A DNA stretch of 64,000 nt from Epiperipatus broadwayi (GCA_028023455.1 JAQFVV010000978.1:1-64000), one strand, 5' to 3'; counted from the stretch's first letter, positions 49,164 to 62,364 are shown. Program-made: numbers and translations. Notes: generated by a model from the letters alone, not told the origin.

Positions 49164-50196
49164 TACATATGTAGACACAGGTATATATAAGCCTGTGTAT
49201 TTCAGATAATATATATATTATTGCAAATTTTTATATAGTTTAAGGTTAAGTTTATCTTCTTTATGAAATACATTGACAATAGTGTTTTTACATATATTCT
49301 AACTGATGCAACTGCATAAAAAGTTAATAACGTGTTTTTACACTTTTCATTTATGATAGAAGTGAACTTTCATGTAGAAAATAGTGTCTTTGCTTCTGGA
49401 TGTTATACACAGCTGTGAATTTCACAAAGTTTAAGAAAAAGTTTAACTTTTTTATAAATATGTTAGTTATGATTATGCGACTTTCCTTTTAATTTTACAT
49501 TAAAAGCTGTCATTATATTTTTGCTGTCTCCATTGACATTGAAAATGAACTTTTAACTTAGGATCATCAAAGCATATTACAGCATACTTCATTTTTTAAT
49601 AATTTAACTTTTCAGTGATGTTTATGCTACAATAATTGTAGTCTTTATGTATTTTTTTTAGAGTAAGAGTACACAAAAATATAAAGGTTCAAATTCATGC
49701 TATTTAAGATAGTAGTAGTATTTTAACAATTTTGAATATTATCAGAATATCTTCTAAAAAGCATCTAAAAATTCCTTCCAATATGTTTCAGGATAGAAAC
49801 TATTTTTAAAGTCATTACAATTTTAACCTTAGAGTATACTTATGAATTGTCTGGCAAACGCTACAATCACAAAAATTCGTATAATAAAACAGGAACAATT
49901 CTCTCTTCAAACAGTGGTGCCACCCAGTGCAAACCATAGTAATTAATGGATGTTAGAAGGTTGGTGCATCAAAATTCATATCTAGTATTCATCCAATATA
50001 TCCAGACTGGGTAAGCATAAGAAATAACCATTATATGATGTTTCAGTAACTCATATAATTCTGCATTTTCTTACATTCTGATTCTTAATTATACCATAAT
50101 ACATAAAATTTCATAGTTTTGAATATGGATGCATGTAAGTTTATTTATAAAAAAATTTCTGTCTAAACCAATGGTCAAACTGTGTGTTTGCCCTAA
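49164..50196. other. AT-rich DNA with a family B arm
   Basis: 49890-50010 carries ACAGTGGTGCCACCCAGTGC, ATTCATATCTAGTATTC and AATATATCCAGACTGG, a family B left arm. Nothing else recognised. Confidence 0.5.
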
Positions 50197-50265
50197 ATGG
50201 CTAAGTGCAGTGGTAGAGTATCAGACTTTGGAATGTACGCTACTTGGATTGATTCCAGTTCCATC
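50197..50265 (+). repeat. tRNA-like SINE head
   Basis: AATGGCTAAGTGCAGTGGTAGAG resembles a tRNA D-arm/A box, and TTGGATTGATTCCAG a B box, about 35 bases apart. No acceptor stem, so it is a SINE head and not a tRNA gene. Confidence 0.55.
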
Positions 50266-50959
50266 ACTTCTTACAAACTTCTATGCCATGAAGCCATTTG
50301 GTTATTTAAATATTATTATTAAACCATGTGTTGTGTAAATATTAAAAACAACAGGCCATGGAGTCCATATGAGTCGATACTCCCAATTTAAATAACTTTG
50401 AGCATAATTTTTCTTATCAACTCCTGGCAACTTCAATATAAAAAGGTTCTCTGTTCTTTGTTATTCTTCATAGAAATCTGAGACTTTTCCAAGCTCCTAT
50501 AAATCACTTTATTCTCTCTCTCTTTTTTTAAAGTGTCATAGCATCTCTTTTGACTTTAACTTTACTAAGAGTCAACATTTCCACAGGATCCATTAATTTT
50601 TCTTAATATCCAAATACAGCGAATTTCAGTCAGTATTTTGACTTCAGTGAGCAGTCAATATTTCTTTAAATAAAGATATCATGTGACCCCACAATGCTAT
50701 TCAGCAGCAAAATTCAATCTAGTGTGAACATTAGTGATTACTAGATGGAAGATAATAGTACTTAACAAATCCCTATCCACTGCTTTTCCTCATTTCTAGC
50801 TTAGGCTTACATTAGATTGTATAACACAATGGCTAGAGAAAAAAGAATTTGCTGCTGGAAAGATTACTTTCAGTTGACTCATTTTTTTGTTGCTGTTATT
50901 TTGGAATTCAAAAGTATTCATCTTCTTTCCATCATTTTCACAACACTGGAAAATATAGT
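50266..50959. other. AT-rich DNA with a family B arm
   Basis: 50690-50815 carries GTGACCCCACAATGCTATTC and AAATCCCTATCCACTGC, a decayed family B left arm. Nothing else recognised. Confidence 0.5.
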
Positions 50960-51462
50960 TGTATTTATATGTTGGACTATTTCCATTATCTAATATGAGT
51001 ATTGAATGTCTTTAGAAATATTTAACTTCCAAACACCCTCAACTGTTAGACACAATACACAGGTTAGTACATGCACAACATTTTGAGAGGTATTATTCTT
51101 CCCTCTTCTTCAGGTGTGCCGGCCTGACCAGTGACAGTGCTCGCATGGGAATCGAAACTGGATCCTTAGATTCTTTGAATAATGAATGATTGCTCAGTTG
51201 GTTAGAGTGTTATCTTAAAATTCAATACTAAAAAAAATCTAAGCATCCAAGTTCAATCCCCATGCTAGTACTGTCACTGGTCAGGCAAGCAACATCTGAA
51301 GGAGAGGGGAGAATAATGCCTCTCGAAAGGTTGCGCATATACTAAAACTGTGTGTTATTACTAACAGTTGAATGTATTTGGAATATTTTCAAGTTAAATT
51401 TTTCTAGACATTCAATACTCAATTCATATTAGATAATGGAAATAGTCCAACATATAAATACA
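50960..51462. repeat. Palindromic SINE-like element, family P
   Basis: A 503-bp element ending in TGTATTTATATGTTGGAC and its reverse complement. Left arm 50960-51183, right arm 51205-51462. Near the centre, GCTCAGTTGGTTAGAG is an A box present once; the B box (AGTTCAATCCCC) is on the right arm. Both arms carry the CTGAAG...CCTCTC domain (51079-51113 inverted, 51296-51329 direct). It shares its centre with 33359-33835. Confidence 0.88.
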
Positions 51463-52079
51463 CCTAATTACCAAATTTTCAGAAAAACCCAATAGAAAGT
51501 ATAATGTATGAACAAGTCCATGTTTTGTCTTTATTAAGCCAATATTGCTTTGACCTATTGGGTTAAATAGCTAAAACAGATTTACCTACCTCAATTATGG
51601 GCTGATTTTTGATACAGATGCCATTTTTAAAAATTTTACTTCTCAAAAAGACGAATCCGGCTACTAGAGCCATTAATTTATTATTCATTTAAAATTTGTT
51701 GATATTTATATTTTTAATGTTTGTAATCGGCCTAGAGATTTCATGTTCTCTTTTCAATTTGAGAATCAGATTTTTAAGTCCTTGTTTTTTATTTTCTTAA
51801 TAAATAGCTTTATATATCGAACATGCCTGTAATTCTTACAAATTTTCTAGGAACAAGGTTTTATAATTTGTTAATAAGGATTGCTAAATGATATATGTAT
51901 CATATATACTTTCTCAAGCACCAACTTTATAATTTTTTTTCTAGCTAGCTGATTTACAGCTAACGAACCATCTATACAATTTATTCTGAAATAGAAAATA
52001 AAGAAGTAAAAAAAAATAGCAATACATAAATTGATAAAAACTAGTATTGTCACTTATAGTGGTTATTTAAATTTGTTCT
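51463..52079. other. AT-rich DNA, nothing recognised
   Basis: No gene or repeat family recognised. Confidence 0.5.
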
Positions 52080-52817
52080 TTAATATAGGCGATGATGATT
52101 CAAAAGCTTTAGATAGTTTACTGCAACATAATATGCAAAAGATTTGGATAACGAATTTATATCAGTGTATTTGTACAAAATATGGGATGATTGTATTAGG
52201 AGGATTGTTGAGTGTTATAGTGGTAAGAAATGGGATAAAAGAATAGATTTATTAATAAAGAATAGGGAGTTAGAGAGATGGAGAACTAATATGGTGAGTA
52301 AAAAGTTTAAATATATATAGAAGTGAACAGAATATCAGGTGTGAGTTAATATATGATAATAGTAAGGAAAGTAATTTATTGTTTAAGTCGGACAGGAATC
52401 TTTAGCGACAAGAGAATATACATGTAAATGAAAAATATGGATGATTTAGTCTGTAAATTGTGTAAGGAAGGAATAGAAAATATTAGGCATCTGTTAATTG
52501 AATGTAAATGCTTGAAAACAGAAAGGGTACAAATAATGAAGTTATGGAAGAATAAATATGATAAAAGTGATTACTGTATACAGAAAGTGGATTATTGGTT
52601 TTTATGTTGAGTTTGGGAAAAGATAAGGGGGATTTAGATATAAAGTCCATAGAGTTGACAAAGATTATGTTGTGGAAATGGGATGGAGCAGAATATGGTA
52701 AAACATAGAGTGGTGAATGGAAAATAAAGTGGCTAACAGGTTTCTCTGGGTATAATTGCTAAGAGATTCCTGACTCCATTTAAGGAGAAGCCACAGTACA
52801 TCACATCACATCATCTA
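52080..52817 (+). pseudogene. LINE-2 family 3' end
   Basis: Aligned with 35570-36235: a QKIWITNLYQCICTKYGMIV stretch, then the finger CKLCKEGIENIRHLLIEC (52449-52502) and the tail GGAGAAGCCACAGTA plus CATCACATCACATCA. One or two frame changes separate the pieces. This copy keeps the four zinc ligands. Confidence 0.75.
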
Positions 52818-53112
52818 AGAATATTTTGCTATTGTCTCCTAGTTGACATAGAGTTTAATAACTAGTCAGGAATAGCTGGAAATCCTTTTACCAGTTAATA
52901 ATTGGGTATCTAGCTGAGTTAGCTGCAACCCAGATGCCTTAAAAAGTCCCACATTCTCTTTAAAATCCTCATCTAGTCAAAACAAATTTGAACACTAGGT
53001 CATGAATTCATAGGTGATTCACTAACCAACATGATATAAAACATTTCATGTTTTTTAATATATAAATGCGTAATGTTTATATTATATCAGTTTTTAATAA
53101 ACAATAATATAA

Positions 53113-53560
53113 AATCAAGTTGATTGTTATTGATATTGGGATTGTCTAGTTGTTGACTGTTTTTTAATGATTAATTATTTAAATAAAACTTTGGGTGCAA
53201 TTTGAAAGTTAAATTTGTAGTTTGTAATATTATAATAGACTTTATTAGTCTGCATTCAGGACAGATTATATTTATCTGTTTAAGAAGGTTTATTTAAAAT
53301 TTTATTTCTAACAATAATTACAATCTCTGTGGTAAAGCTGCAATATTTAGTGTCTATGTAAGTATATTAGACCATTAATAAAGGTGGGATTCCACCTTTA
53401 TTGCTAAAAGGAGATTGCCTTGACAACAGTTTGAGATTGTTTATTGCTATTTTTTTATAACGAATCCGGGCCAACTGCTTGGAAGGCAGCTATGCTAACC
53501 TGTTAATTGTTATTGATATTCGGATTGTCGAGATGTTGACTGGTTTTTAATGATACTCAT
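53113..53560 (-). repeat. Family F element with a SINE fragment inserted
   Basis: Same direct-repeat layout as 24180-24640 but inverted: repeats at 53113-53171 and about 53385-53555 (GTTATTGATATTGGGATTGTC; GTTATTGATATTCGGATTGTC) flank GGTGCAATTTGAAAGTTAAA and TCTGCATTCAGGACAGATTA. The second repeat is interrupted near 53443-53505. Confidence 0.7.
53459..53503 (-). repeat. tRNA-Gly(TCC)-derived SINE fragment
   Basis: On the minus strand: GGTTAGCATAGCTGCCTTCC, then AAGCAGTTGGCCCGGATTCG. Anticodon arm intact, B box damaged, head and tail missing. Confidence 0.75.
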
Positions 53561-55760
53561 GTATAGAGAGAGACAAATAATCAGACAAACATCAGTTAGA
53601 CAAATAGTGACGTATGTTAGGGTTTTAAATATTAACTACTTATATTTTCTTAAACGTAAATAAATAAAAAGTAGTATTAATTATTAAAATAATTAAAACT
53701 GAACGGAAGACCGAACAAATTTAAAACATGTTCCAACCCTACTAAAAAGCTACTTATCCGCGTAATTACATATAGATACATTGCGCGCAAATACTATTTA
53801 TAAAAGTGTAGCGAAAATCATTAACTTTGAGATTAAATTTTAAAGTTAGTGATAAAGAAAGATACCTTAAATACACAAACGAAGAAAAGAGAGAAATCAG
53901 ACAGTATTTATATATATCATTATTATTATTTATCAATTAATCTCAATCACGTTTAAAAAAAAGGTCTAGTATTTTTTTTTGTGCGTGTGTGGCGTGACTG
54001 ACTTTAATCTCACCTGAGTGTTTTGCACATTTATGAACATGCACTTGTTTACCGAACCTGTAATGTCTGTAGTGAGAAAAACAATCATTTTCTACTCCAA
54101 AATGGAAAAAGAGAATATCAGGGAGTATATTATACAATATTGGAAAGTTGTCGTATATTTAACGTATTGTAATAAACTCGTCACTTTCCAAGTCTCATTT
54201 GCTAAAGCAGATTTTGAATTTACAACAAATTATTAGAATATTAAAATCGATTTTATTATTGATATTATAGTATTTAAATTAGCAGCCACAAATAAAACCT
54301 TTTATTGGCATTAAAGTAAGAATATCCCAAGTTTCAATATCATAATAATCATAAAAAATATTATTCAATTATTTAAACATCGCACGCGCACACACACATA
54401 CACATATATAATACATTGTGATGTAGTTATCTTCATTCAAAACTACTTATAAAAATACTTACTAGCATAAAATATATGATTATCGGTTATTTATGGTAAC
54501 CTTATTTTCAGTTTATTAATAAATATTACAGTTTTAAAAAATTGTTTTCAGTTTAAAAAATTACTATATTTTAATTCTTCTTTCTTAGTCATTCTTCATC
54601 CACAGTAAGCAAAAGAATACATATTAATATTGCCTCTACCCCTCCCTCGCAGCTGTATATCCCCCCCCCCATAACTTCATCGTTAGTTTTCTTAAGATTA
54701 TCATCGTATTCTTTATTCCGCATGCACATATATCATATGATAAATCTTTAACTTTTTTCCGCTATTGGTATATTTAATAAGTTATCGCATTGTAAACGCT
54801 GAAATCTATTTACATCTTTCGCCCTGAAAACTTTTAACACGCTCACACACATTAAAAGCCGATATATACATATGTGCCACTAGAAAATTAGAACATTTTG
54901 TTCTTAGGTGTATAAGGAGACATTTAGCAATCTAGATTATTGTTTTGTTTTTGTTTTAGAGGAGAGGTCTGAAACTTAAGATCATATATGCTTTGGGAAG
55001 GCTGAAATAATGATTTTTGGAAATAAAATATCTTGGACACATAGTCATCTGGAACTTCTGCATATTTTAGTGTTTCTAAATTCAATACTATTATACCTTT
55101 AATGGTCTACAACAAGAATTAAAACACGCACACACTCATATATATACTAACACACATCTATGTGCGCATTCATGAACATATTAAAACAACAGAGATATTC
55201 TAAATATATTCCAATGCAAAAAAATGTTGGGAATAATAGATGTAATTGTTTATGCTTTTAAAGACTATCTTTTTGAAAAAAAATAAAAAATTAAACAGAT
55301 AACTGATAGGTATGGTTTCTTTTATTTTGAATATATGCTAAATGACATCTTTCTAGTGGGGATTAGAACTGCTTTAGGAATAACAACAATGCATTTGAAG
55401 ATTTGGTTCACCTCCTAGATAATTTTATGTCTTTTTAATTAATATTAAAAATTAAAACTAATTTGACTTCTTTGTAGGTTGGTAGAAAGCATTTTAAGAC
55501 ATTTGGTTCCAATAGAATATTCTATAAAGTATCAATTGCATCCTTTTCAAAACCTTTTAAAGGCATTTGCCTCCAATGTTTTTTGATTGAAATATTACTA
55601 ATTTAGATTAAAATCAAAATTAATTTGTCTATTGAGGGTTATTCTCCATTAATACAATGAGGGACATGGGTTTAATATATCCCACTGCAAACTTTAATAT
55701 TTCCAATACATGTATGATATAACACTATCACATAGCTCCTAACTTAGTTTCAGCAACATA
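53561..55760. other. Non-repetitive AT-rich DNA, nothing recognised
   Basis: Includes a poly-C run near 54661-54670. No exon, RNA gene or repeat family recognised. Confidence 0.5.
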
Positions 55761-56066
55761 ATTTTCCCCTTCACCACAGCTATATTCCTTATTGTAATCT
55801 ACAATAAATAATAGATGCCAGATGATAGTGCTTAATGAATCTCCCTCTATCCAGTGTTGCCCTTTCCAACATCCCCAGACGAGTTTCAAACTTATGACTT
55901 TCATAGTTGAGAAACTTTGGACATTTAAAAACTAATGTACTTAAGCTCCAAACTAGTCTGGGTATGTCGGATAGACAGCATTGGATAGTGATTCATTATT
56001 ATCTGTCATTTATTCATTACTAAAGCTTACTGTAAGGTAGCATAGTTGTCGCGAGGGTAAAAAAGT
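55761..56066. repeat. Fold-back element, family B
   Basis: Left: CACAGCTATATTCC, AATAATAGATGCCAGATGAT, ATCCCCAGACGAGTTT. Right: AAACTAGTCTGGGTATG, GGATAGTGATTC, TAGCATAGTTGTCGCG. Arms about 140 bp, diverged. Confidence 0.82.
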
Positions 56067-57837
56067 ATATCTATGGATAAAATACAAATTAATATCAGAT
56101 GTCCCATTTTAATTGTTTATCATTTGACTAGAATAAAAGCGTAGTAATCTTACTTTGTGATACATATTACAAAGAGCTCACTAAAGACAATGATGTTACC
56201 ATAGTCTAAAATAGCAACATAAGTAATAGCCACTTACTGACCAGTAATGGATGATTATTCGCATTATCTATGATACTAAAGGTAAAAAAAAAAATCAACC
56301 ATACTTGTTTGAAAACATCAAATTTTGTTTGTTTTACTCCTCCTACCTCCCAAATACTGGCTTGAACGCAGGTAATAGATATGTTAGACGGACGTATTAC
56401 AATTATATCATAAGAAATTCTATCATATATATGTATATGAATGTCGGTGATGAGTGTTTGAGTATTATCATACAGATTTTAACAAGCGGTAAATATGTAA
56501 TTTTTGAGTTCCCGTATCAAATATGATTGCTTATGAGAGGTCTGTACTACCCAGATAATAGTAGGTGAAGTCTAACCAAAGCTAAGCGACTATAATAGCT
56601 ATAAGTAAACCAGCAGAATTTCCAAAAGTGTGTTTAAATACGCACTCCCTTAAAAAAACAAATTTATTTAATCATATACTTCTATTTAAACATTAATCAA
56701 AAATTATAATTGATTTTTACCGTAAATTTGATGGCTTTCTTATTTTTTCCCCACGAAAGCAAAAAGAGATGCGAAATTGCAGTATGCTCCACCCCTTCCT
56801 CTAATCAAGAGGCAATAAGCCTTTTCGGGAGTATGCCAAAGGCACTTCAGCCAAGAAGTTCACCAAAATGTCAGATGGCATAATAAAGTACACTGTTTTG
56901 CATCATTTTCTAGACCCTATATTTTATATCGCATAATATAGATCTCTCTCAATCTTATCATTCTTAGAACCACTTGCAGAAGTCTAAGACTCAATTTTTT
57001 GGATTTATGATTTGATAGGCATTGTATATTTTATGATTATTTTCTGTATTTGTCTAATTAGAGAATAAAAAATATATGAATGTTTTGTAAAAAAAATTCA
57101 AACGAATTTTTCTTGTTAATATTTTCATGATTATAGTTTATTATATGTTATTCAAATTTAAATCTAAATAAATAAAACTGATAAGTTACGATCACATTTC
57201 AATTCGTTAGAAAAAGTAAATTTTTATAAATTATTAATATAGTGTGTGTGTGTGTGTGTGGGGTAAATTTATATTTTCTGTCTGCACTTACATATACATA
57301 TAGATGATTATATGCGCGTGTATGTTCGAATTTATTAAAAGTTGAAATTAATATATTGTACAGGCTATAAATTTAAATCAAGAGTTACTTTGACATGGCA
57401 GTTTGTTTAATTATAAATCCAAACGTGGATAACGTTAAACTTGAATAATTGAATTTAATAAGAACGTTTGATTAAATTAATTTATATACTTTTTTACAGT
57501 TTAGAAGTGGCATGTTAAGGATTATAATATAATGTATTAATTAATAAGTAAAGCATTAAAATTTGCTGTTAATTTCGATTCTACCGTAAGCGGCTGTAAT
57601 ATTTAAGTTTTTAAGTTTGTAAGAGCCCTCCCGTGTTTAAGTTTATAAGAGCCCTTCCGTTTTGGATTTTATAGTTAGTGTTGCATTTAAGTACGTACAT
57701 TCACATAAATAGTGTTGAGGTCAGGGGAGAGCTGTTTGGCTTGCGACTTTAATGTGATGTTAAAGATTGTAAATAAATAGTGCTGACATTTTGATGAGCT
57801 AGTTTTGGAAGTTAATTTGTCTAAATGTATATAGTCA
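56067..57837. other. AT-rich DNA with a (GT)n and a short tandem duplication
   Basis: (GT)n at 57242-57260. 57606-57665 repeats a GTTTAAGTTTGTAAGAGCCC unit twice. No coding recognised. Confidence 0.5.
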
Positions 57838-57933
57838 CATGAAAAAAAAAGATAAAGCGACTATATACATTTTATTTTTTTAACGATTGAAAAAAATAAA
57901 ATGTATATAGTCACTTTATCTTTTTTTTTCATG
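57838..57933. repeat. 44-bp-arm hairpin made of SINE tail sequence
   Basis: 57838-57881 and 57890-57933 are reverse complements with one mismatch and an 8-bp loop. The outer ends CATGAAAAAAAAAG are the SINE-Gly 3' tail. ATGTATATAGTCAC occurs directly at 57825 and 57901 and inverted between them. Confidence 0.9.
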
Positions 57934-58015
57934 TATCAAAGCATCGGCCGGAAAGCGAACCAGGGACAACTGCTGTAAGGCAACTGTGCTGACCACTCGG
58001 CAACAGGAATACTTG
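57921..58015 (-). repeat. tRNA-Gly(TCC)-derived SINE
   Basis: Minus strand: CAAGTATTCCTGTTGCCGAG head, anticodon loop CTTACA, B box GGTTCGCTTTCC, then GATGCTTTGATACATG and an A run. It forms the right border of the 57838 hairpin. Confidence 0.8.
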
Positions 58016-59687
58016 TGATGGTTCAGTGAAGTCTCAATATGTGCTGTATTAATTACAGAACATTGTCATATATACTATATGTGTGTGTGTGTGGGAACTT
58101 TATATGCAATCTCCAGTCTTGTCCAATGAACCAAATGCTGTTGATTGCTCAGCCAATTGCATTAGCTGCCCGGGATATATATAAGAATTTTAAAAAATCT
58201 ATTAACTTTTTCAAAAAAGGATGAAATTATTACATCCCTGATGTGAACATAGTCTCATTTATACGCAGCCTAATTCAAACTTTAATAGGAGAATTCACTA
58301 CTTACTCAATTTACTGCCCATGCAATTAAAGAATTTTTTAAGTCAAATATATAATAAATATGGCCCTACTTTCGACTTTATATGTAAATTGCTCGCCTTA
58401 TCTTTTAAATGAAATATTTTATGTAGACTGTTATCAGTATTTAGTTCATTGGTCAAGATTAACGGTTACATATAAAGTTATAAATAATGCTGTATTTATC
58501 CTATTACAAATATCTGACTTAAAATTCTTCACTTGAGTGGGCCTTAAAATAAGTAAGAAATGGTCTCTTCCTTGAAAACTTGAATTGGCCATAAGGAAAT
58601 GGGCGGTGTTTACGTCTGGATTGTAATAGTTCTACCCTTGTGTGAAAAAATTACCAGAATTGTTCTTTCTTATATGTATCCAGGGCAGGTAGAGCAAAGG
58701 GTGATTTTGCTTTGGCTGAATAATCCAGTAAGGGGGAGTGCTAAAATATTTTACAACATCATTTGGTTTGTTGATCAAGATTCATCCACTGACAGTTATG
58801 ATCAAAACATCAGCTATGGAACAGATGATGATTGAAATAATCATCCAACTAATAGCCACAACTTGATATGCTATATATATATGCCTAAATATACATGTGA
58901 TAGAGATAACATGGATATAACTGTATTAAATTGTTGCTGATGGTCATGGTCATGTTGATGACTATCTAAAATACAAACAGACATCAAAAGTACACATTTC
59001 TATAATCAGAATATAACCAAAGAGGAGGAAGCACTAGCTGTCTAACTAGATTACCACAATTAGCTTATTCCGGTTTCAACTTCCCCCTTTTTATTTGAAA
59101 AACCTTAGCGCTAACTTTATTCATATTTGCAACATTTTATTTTTTTAATCTTTTTTTCTATATTATATATTGATAATCTTTACATTATTTATTACATATG
59201 TAAACTTTCAAATGATAGACATTCTAAAAATTAATACTTGAACTTTATTAAATAGAAAAATAAAGAACTAAATGGAGTTTTTAACTATAACAGTGGCAGT
59301 TTTTATTATTGGACGTAATGTTATTCTATTCTTAGAAATTGTAGAACGGAATATTTCTAATTTGAATTCCATTTTTAAAATAAAAATGAAAGTTAGTTGA
59401 GGCATTATAAAAGAATGAAAATATGTTTTAAAATACAAAATTAAATTTAACATTATTAAAATTTTACAAGAAATTTATTTACTGATGTATACGAAAGCCA
59501 TTCTTGTTAGCCAATAAAAACAACTTCCGGTTTTTCATAACTATAACTTGTCTTCTTAAAAATAAATATTTTCAAATAAAATCTACTTGTGGTCACATAG
59601 TTTTTTGATTTAAAACAAATATTTTACAAATATATTGCAATAAAATACTAGTTTTTTTTTTTTACTTCACCTTTGATTAGTAAATAG
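58016..59687. other. AT-rich DNA, no supported gene
   Basis: A 78-codon ATG frame at 58599-58835 lies in a slightly less AT-rich stretch, but I recognise no domain and see no splice or promoter context, so I do not call it a gene. A short (GT)n lies at 58080-58092. Confidence 0.45.
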
Positions 59688-60276
59688 TTTAGATTGCGCT
59701 TTACGCAAAAAAGTGAAGCTTGTCTCAATCTTATTACAAGTTATAAGGCTTAGCGCTTTCAGAGACCTTGAGTCTCCATAATCATAGCCTACTTTTAACT
59801 GAAGTTTAGTTTTGGTTTATGTAAAATTTTATGCAAATTTTATAACGACTATTTTTTTGAGATTGCAAAGCACGATTCTTTTCGGTTTATTGCACAATTG
59901 TCATTTGCAATAAATATAAATAACAATGAAAACAAATCCATATTCTTCGAGCACCAAAAAACAACAGGCCATGTGTTCGAACCCACTATGGCAAGGGCAC
60001 TATGCACGGAACGCAATGATATAAAACGAAAAATTAAAGAGGCGTGCTTTATTGCAAATGACAATTGTGCAATAAACCGGAAAGAATCGTGCTTTGCAAT
60101 CTCCAAAAAATGGTCGTTATAAAATTTGCATAAAATTTTACATAAACCAAAACTAAACTTCAGTTAAAAGTAGGCTATGATTATGGAGACACAAGGTCTC
60201 TGAAAGCGCTAAGCCATATAACTTGTAATAAGATTGAGACAAGCTTCACTTTTTTGAGTAAAGCGCGCAATCTAAA
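59688..60276. repeat. 589-bp fold-back with ~228-bp arms
   Basis: Arms 59688-59914 and 60048-60276 are inverted copies with about eight differences. Ends TTTAGATTGCGC. The 133-bp loop contains GTTCGAACCCACTATGG, a B-box-like site. No target duplication is obvious. The two 74-85-codon frames here come from the arms and are not genes. Confidence 0.93.
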
Positions 60277-61179
60277 ATATATTGCATAAATAAGCTTAGA
60301 TATGTAAATTAATTGCTGAAAATAATTAAAATACTAATATAAAATGTCACTCAAAATTACCTTCAGGACAAACAATCGATCACTCAGAAGTTATCTAACT
60401 TTCTTAAGGTTTGTACGACATTTTCATATATTTTTTGAACTAAAAATTTTAATTAACACTCTCTATGCAAAAAAAAAAAAGAGATGTACAGTAAACTAAC
60501 ATTATAGATGACTACCAAATAGTGAAGAAAAGCCAAAAGCAATAGCAGTACCATTGTAACACCCAAAATATTTCAAAATAAACAATTTTGTTGCTACTAA
60601 ATAATAATAACAGCCATTTATGTTTGTCCCGAGTGTGTTTCCTTCGGCTGTATGTGATGATACTTTGACTCATATATAATTCAGGTGCCATGTCTTCAAC
60701 AAGTAGTATATAGTAATATCTGCCATTCTACATTACCATTTTAAAATGATTTGGTTCCCTCCATTTAAAATATGTCCAACTAGCTCGATAAAATATAAAT
60801 ACTTTAGGCAGAAAGATGGATTATAGGATGATAGTTTAGTAAATAAATAACAAAATAAAAAAACTATCAAGATAAAATCTAGCCTAACAACAAACATATT
60901 TATGAGAGATTTAATTAACAGTTCACAAAAAATAATACATTTAAATAATAATGGTCATTAAATAAATAATTCTGCAAATCTGGACAAAGTTTATTGATCA
61001 TTAAATACAATTTAACAATTTTCTATTTTAAAAAAGTTGTTTTATGAACTTTTAAAAAACATTTTTAAAATAAGCTTTATTTTAAAATCAATGACCAAAT
61101 TAGTTTATATATATATAATCAGATAAATATAATAAACAAACTTCTCTGGAATAAACTTTACAATATTTTAATATACTAA
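60277..61179. other. AT-rich DNA, nothing recognised
   Basis: No gene or repeat family recognised. Confidence 0.5.
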
Positions 61180-61329
61180 TATAAACAAAAATTGTAATAG
61201 CTACAGCCAGCATAGATAGGACAGTATATGTCATCCTGGGTAGCATTTAACATTTTAATTGTTAAATGCTAATGAGGATGGCACACATTGCTGTAAGCTG
61301 GTTATAGCTATTATTGTTGGTTTTATATA
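61180..61329. repeat. Fold-back, ~68-bp arms
   Basis: AATAGCTACAGCCAGC...TAGCATTTAACA pairs with TGTTAAATGCTA...GCTGGTTATAGCTATT around a 7-bp loop. Not related to the other families by eye. Confidence 0.88.
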
Positions 61330-62293
61330 TTTGTATATTGAAATATTGCAGAATTTATTCTAAAGTATTTTGATGATATATAATGAATATTTTTATATAT
61401 ACAGATTTAATATAACTAAATATTAAAATTATCATATAACTAAGGGAAGTTTAAGTGACAGATATAAATAAACTTTACAATTATAATTATTGCTCAGATA
61501 AATTTACCTGTCTTATTTCACCAGTTCTATTAAAAAAGTCTAAATCTATTTTAGATTTTGTTTTCTTTTTAGCATTTAGTTGGGGTATGTGGTGGTGTTA
61601 TAGCACCAACAAGGCTGTGATAATTTTCCTGGTAAGGAAAAAGCTATAAAAAAACTTCTAAGATACATTCCTGATGTAGATCTGCCAATCATAGGCATTA
61701 GAATGATGATGGGCACAACTGCCACTTCAAAATCTATAGGCAACTGGTTCAAAGTCTTTCCATGTTTACCATCAATATCTATGTCATAGCACTAAGACAT
61801 GTTAATAACTCTGATACTTTGAAATTGTCTCCATCCAAATTAAGTTCCAATTGCAATTCTCTGAAAGTTATTTTCTCTGCCTTTTATATAAGTTTGTGTT
61901 TTGAGAAATTGTGGCTACCGGTGAATATACATTATTTTAGGATCAAGAAATAAGCAAAATATTTATTTGACACGTCTGGAATGCTAGGTGAAATTATTCA
62001 AATATATGATATACCTAAATGCAATATAATGAGTGCACTAATAGCTCTAAATAAGACATTAGTTTGAAACAGTTTGGGCATCAGGATAATTCTAGATAGA
62101 GATTCTAAATGCTTTCTTTTGCAGCATTTACCAGAAAAGCTTGTCTACAGCTATTTGCACATTCTTTATATTACATTTATAATAGAAGCTTATTAAATTA
62201 AATCACGTGATATACCTTATTATATTTTGTCTTCTGAGGCTTTGGTGATGTTATGTTGCTAAGGCTATTAATATATGGTGTAGCTAAAGATTG
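61330..62293. other. AT-rich DNA with a family D fragment
   Basis: 62060-62165 has GGATAATTCTAGATAGAGATT and TTTTGCAGCATTTACCAG (family D). Nothing else recognised. Confidence 0.5.
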
Positions 62294-62364
62294 TTCAGAC
62301 TCATATAGCTATTTAAATTAGAAATATGAATTTGAAGACACATAGATGTCTGAAAATTTCAGAT
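62294..62364 (-). repeat. Fragment of the 413-bp repeat
   Basis: TCAGACTCATATAGCTATTT, TTTGAAGACACATAGATGTCT and AAAATTTCA match 44608-44672 in order and orientation, with scattered changes. It lies 12 bases from the RTE tail. Confidence 0.7.

Noticed and set aside
58599-58835. 78-codon frame as a host gene
   Set aside because: No recognised domain, no splice or promoter evidence, and a length expected by chance in 64 kb.
59849-60122. 85- and 74-codon frames sharing a C-terminal string
   Set aside because: The shared string comes from the inverted arms of the 59688-60276 fold-back.
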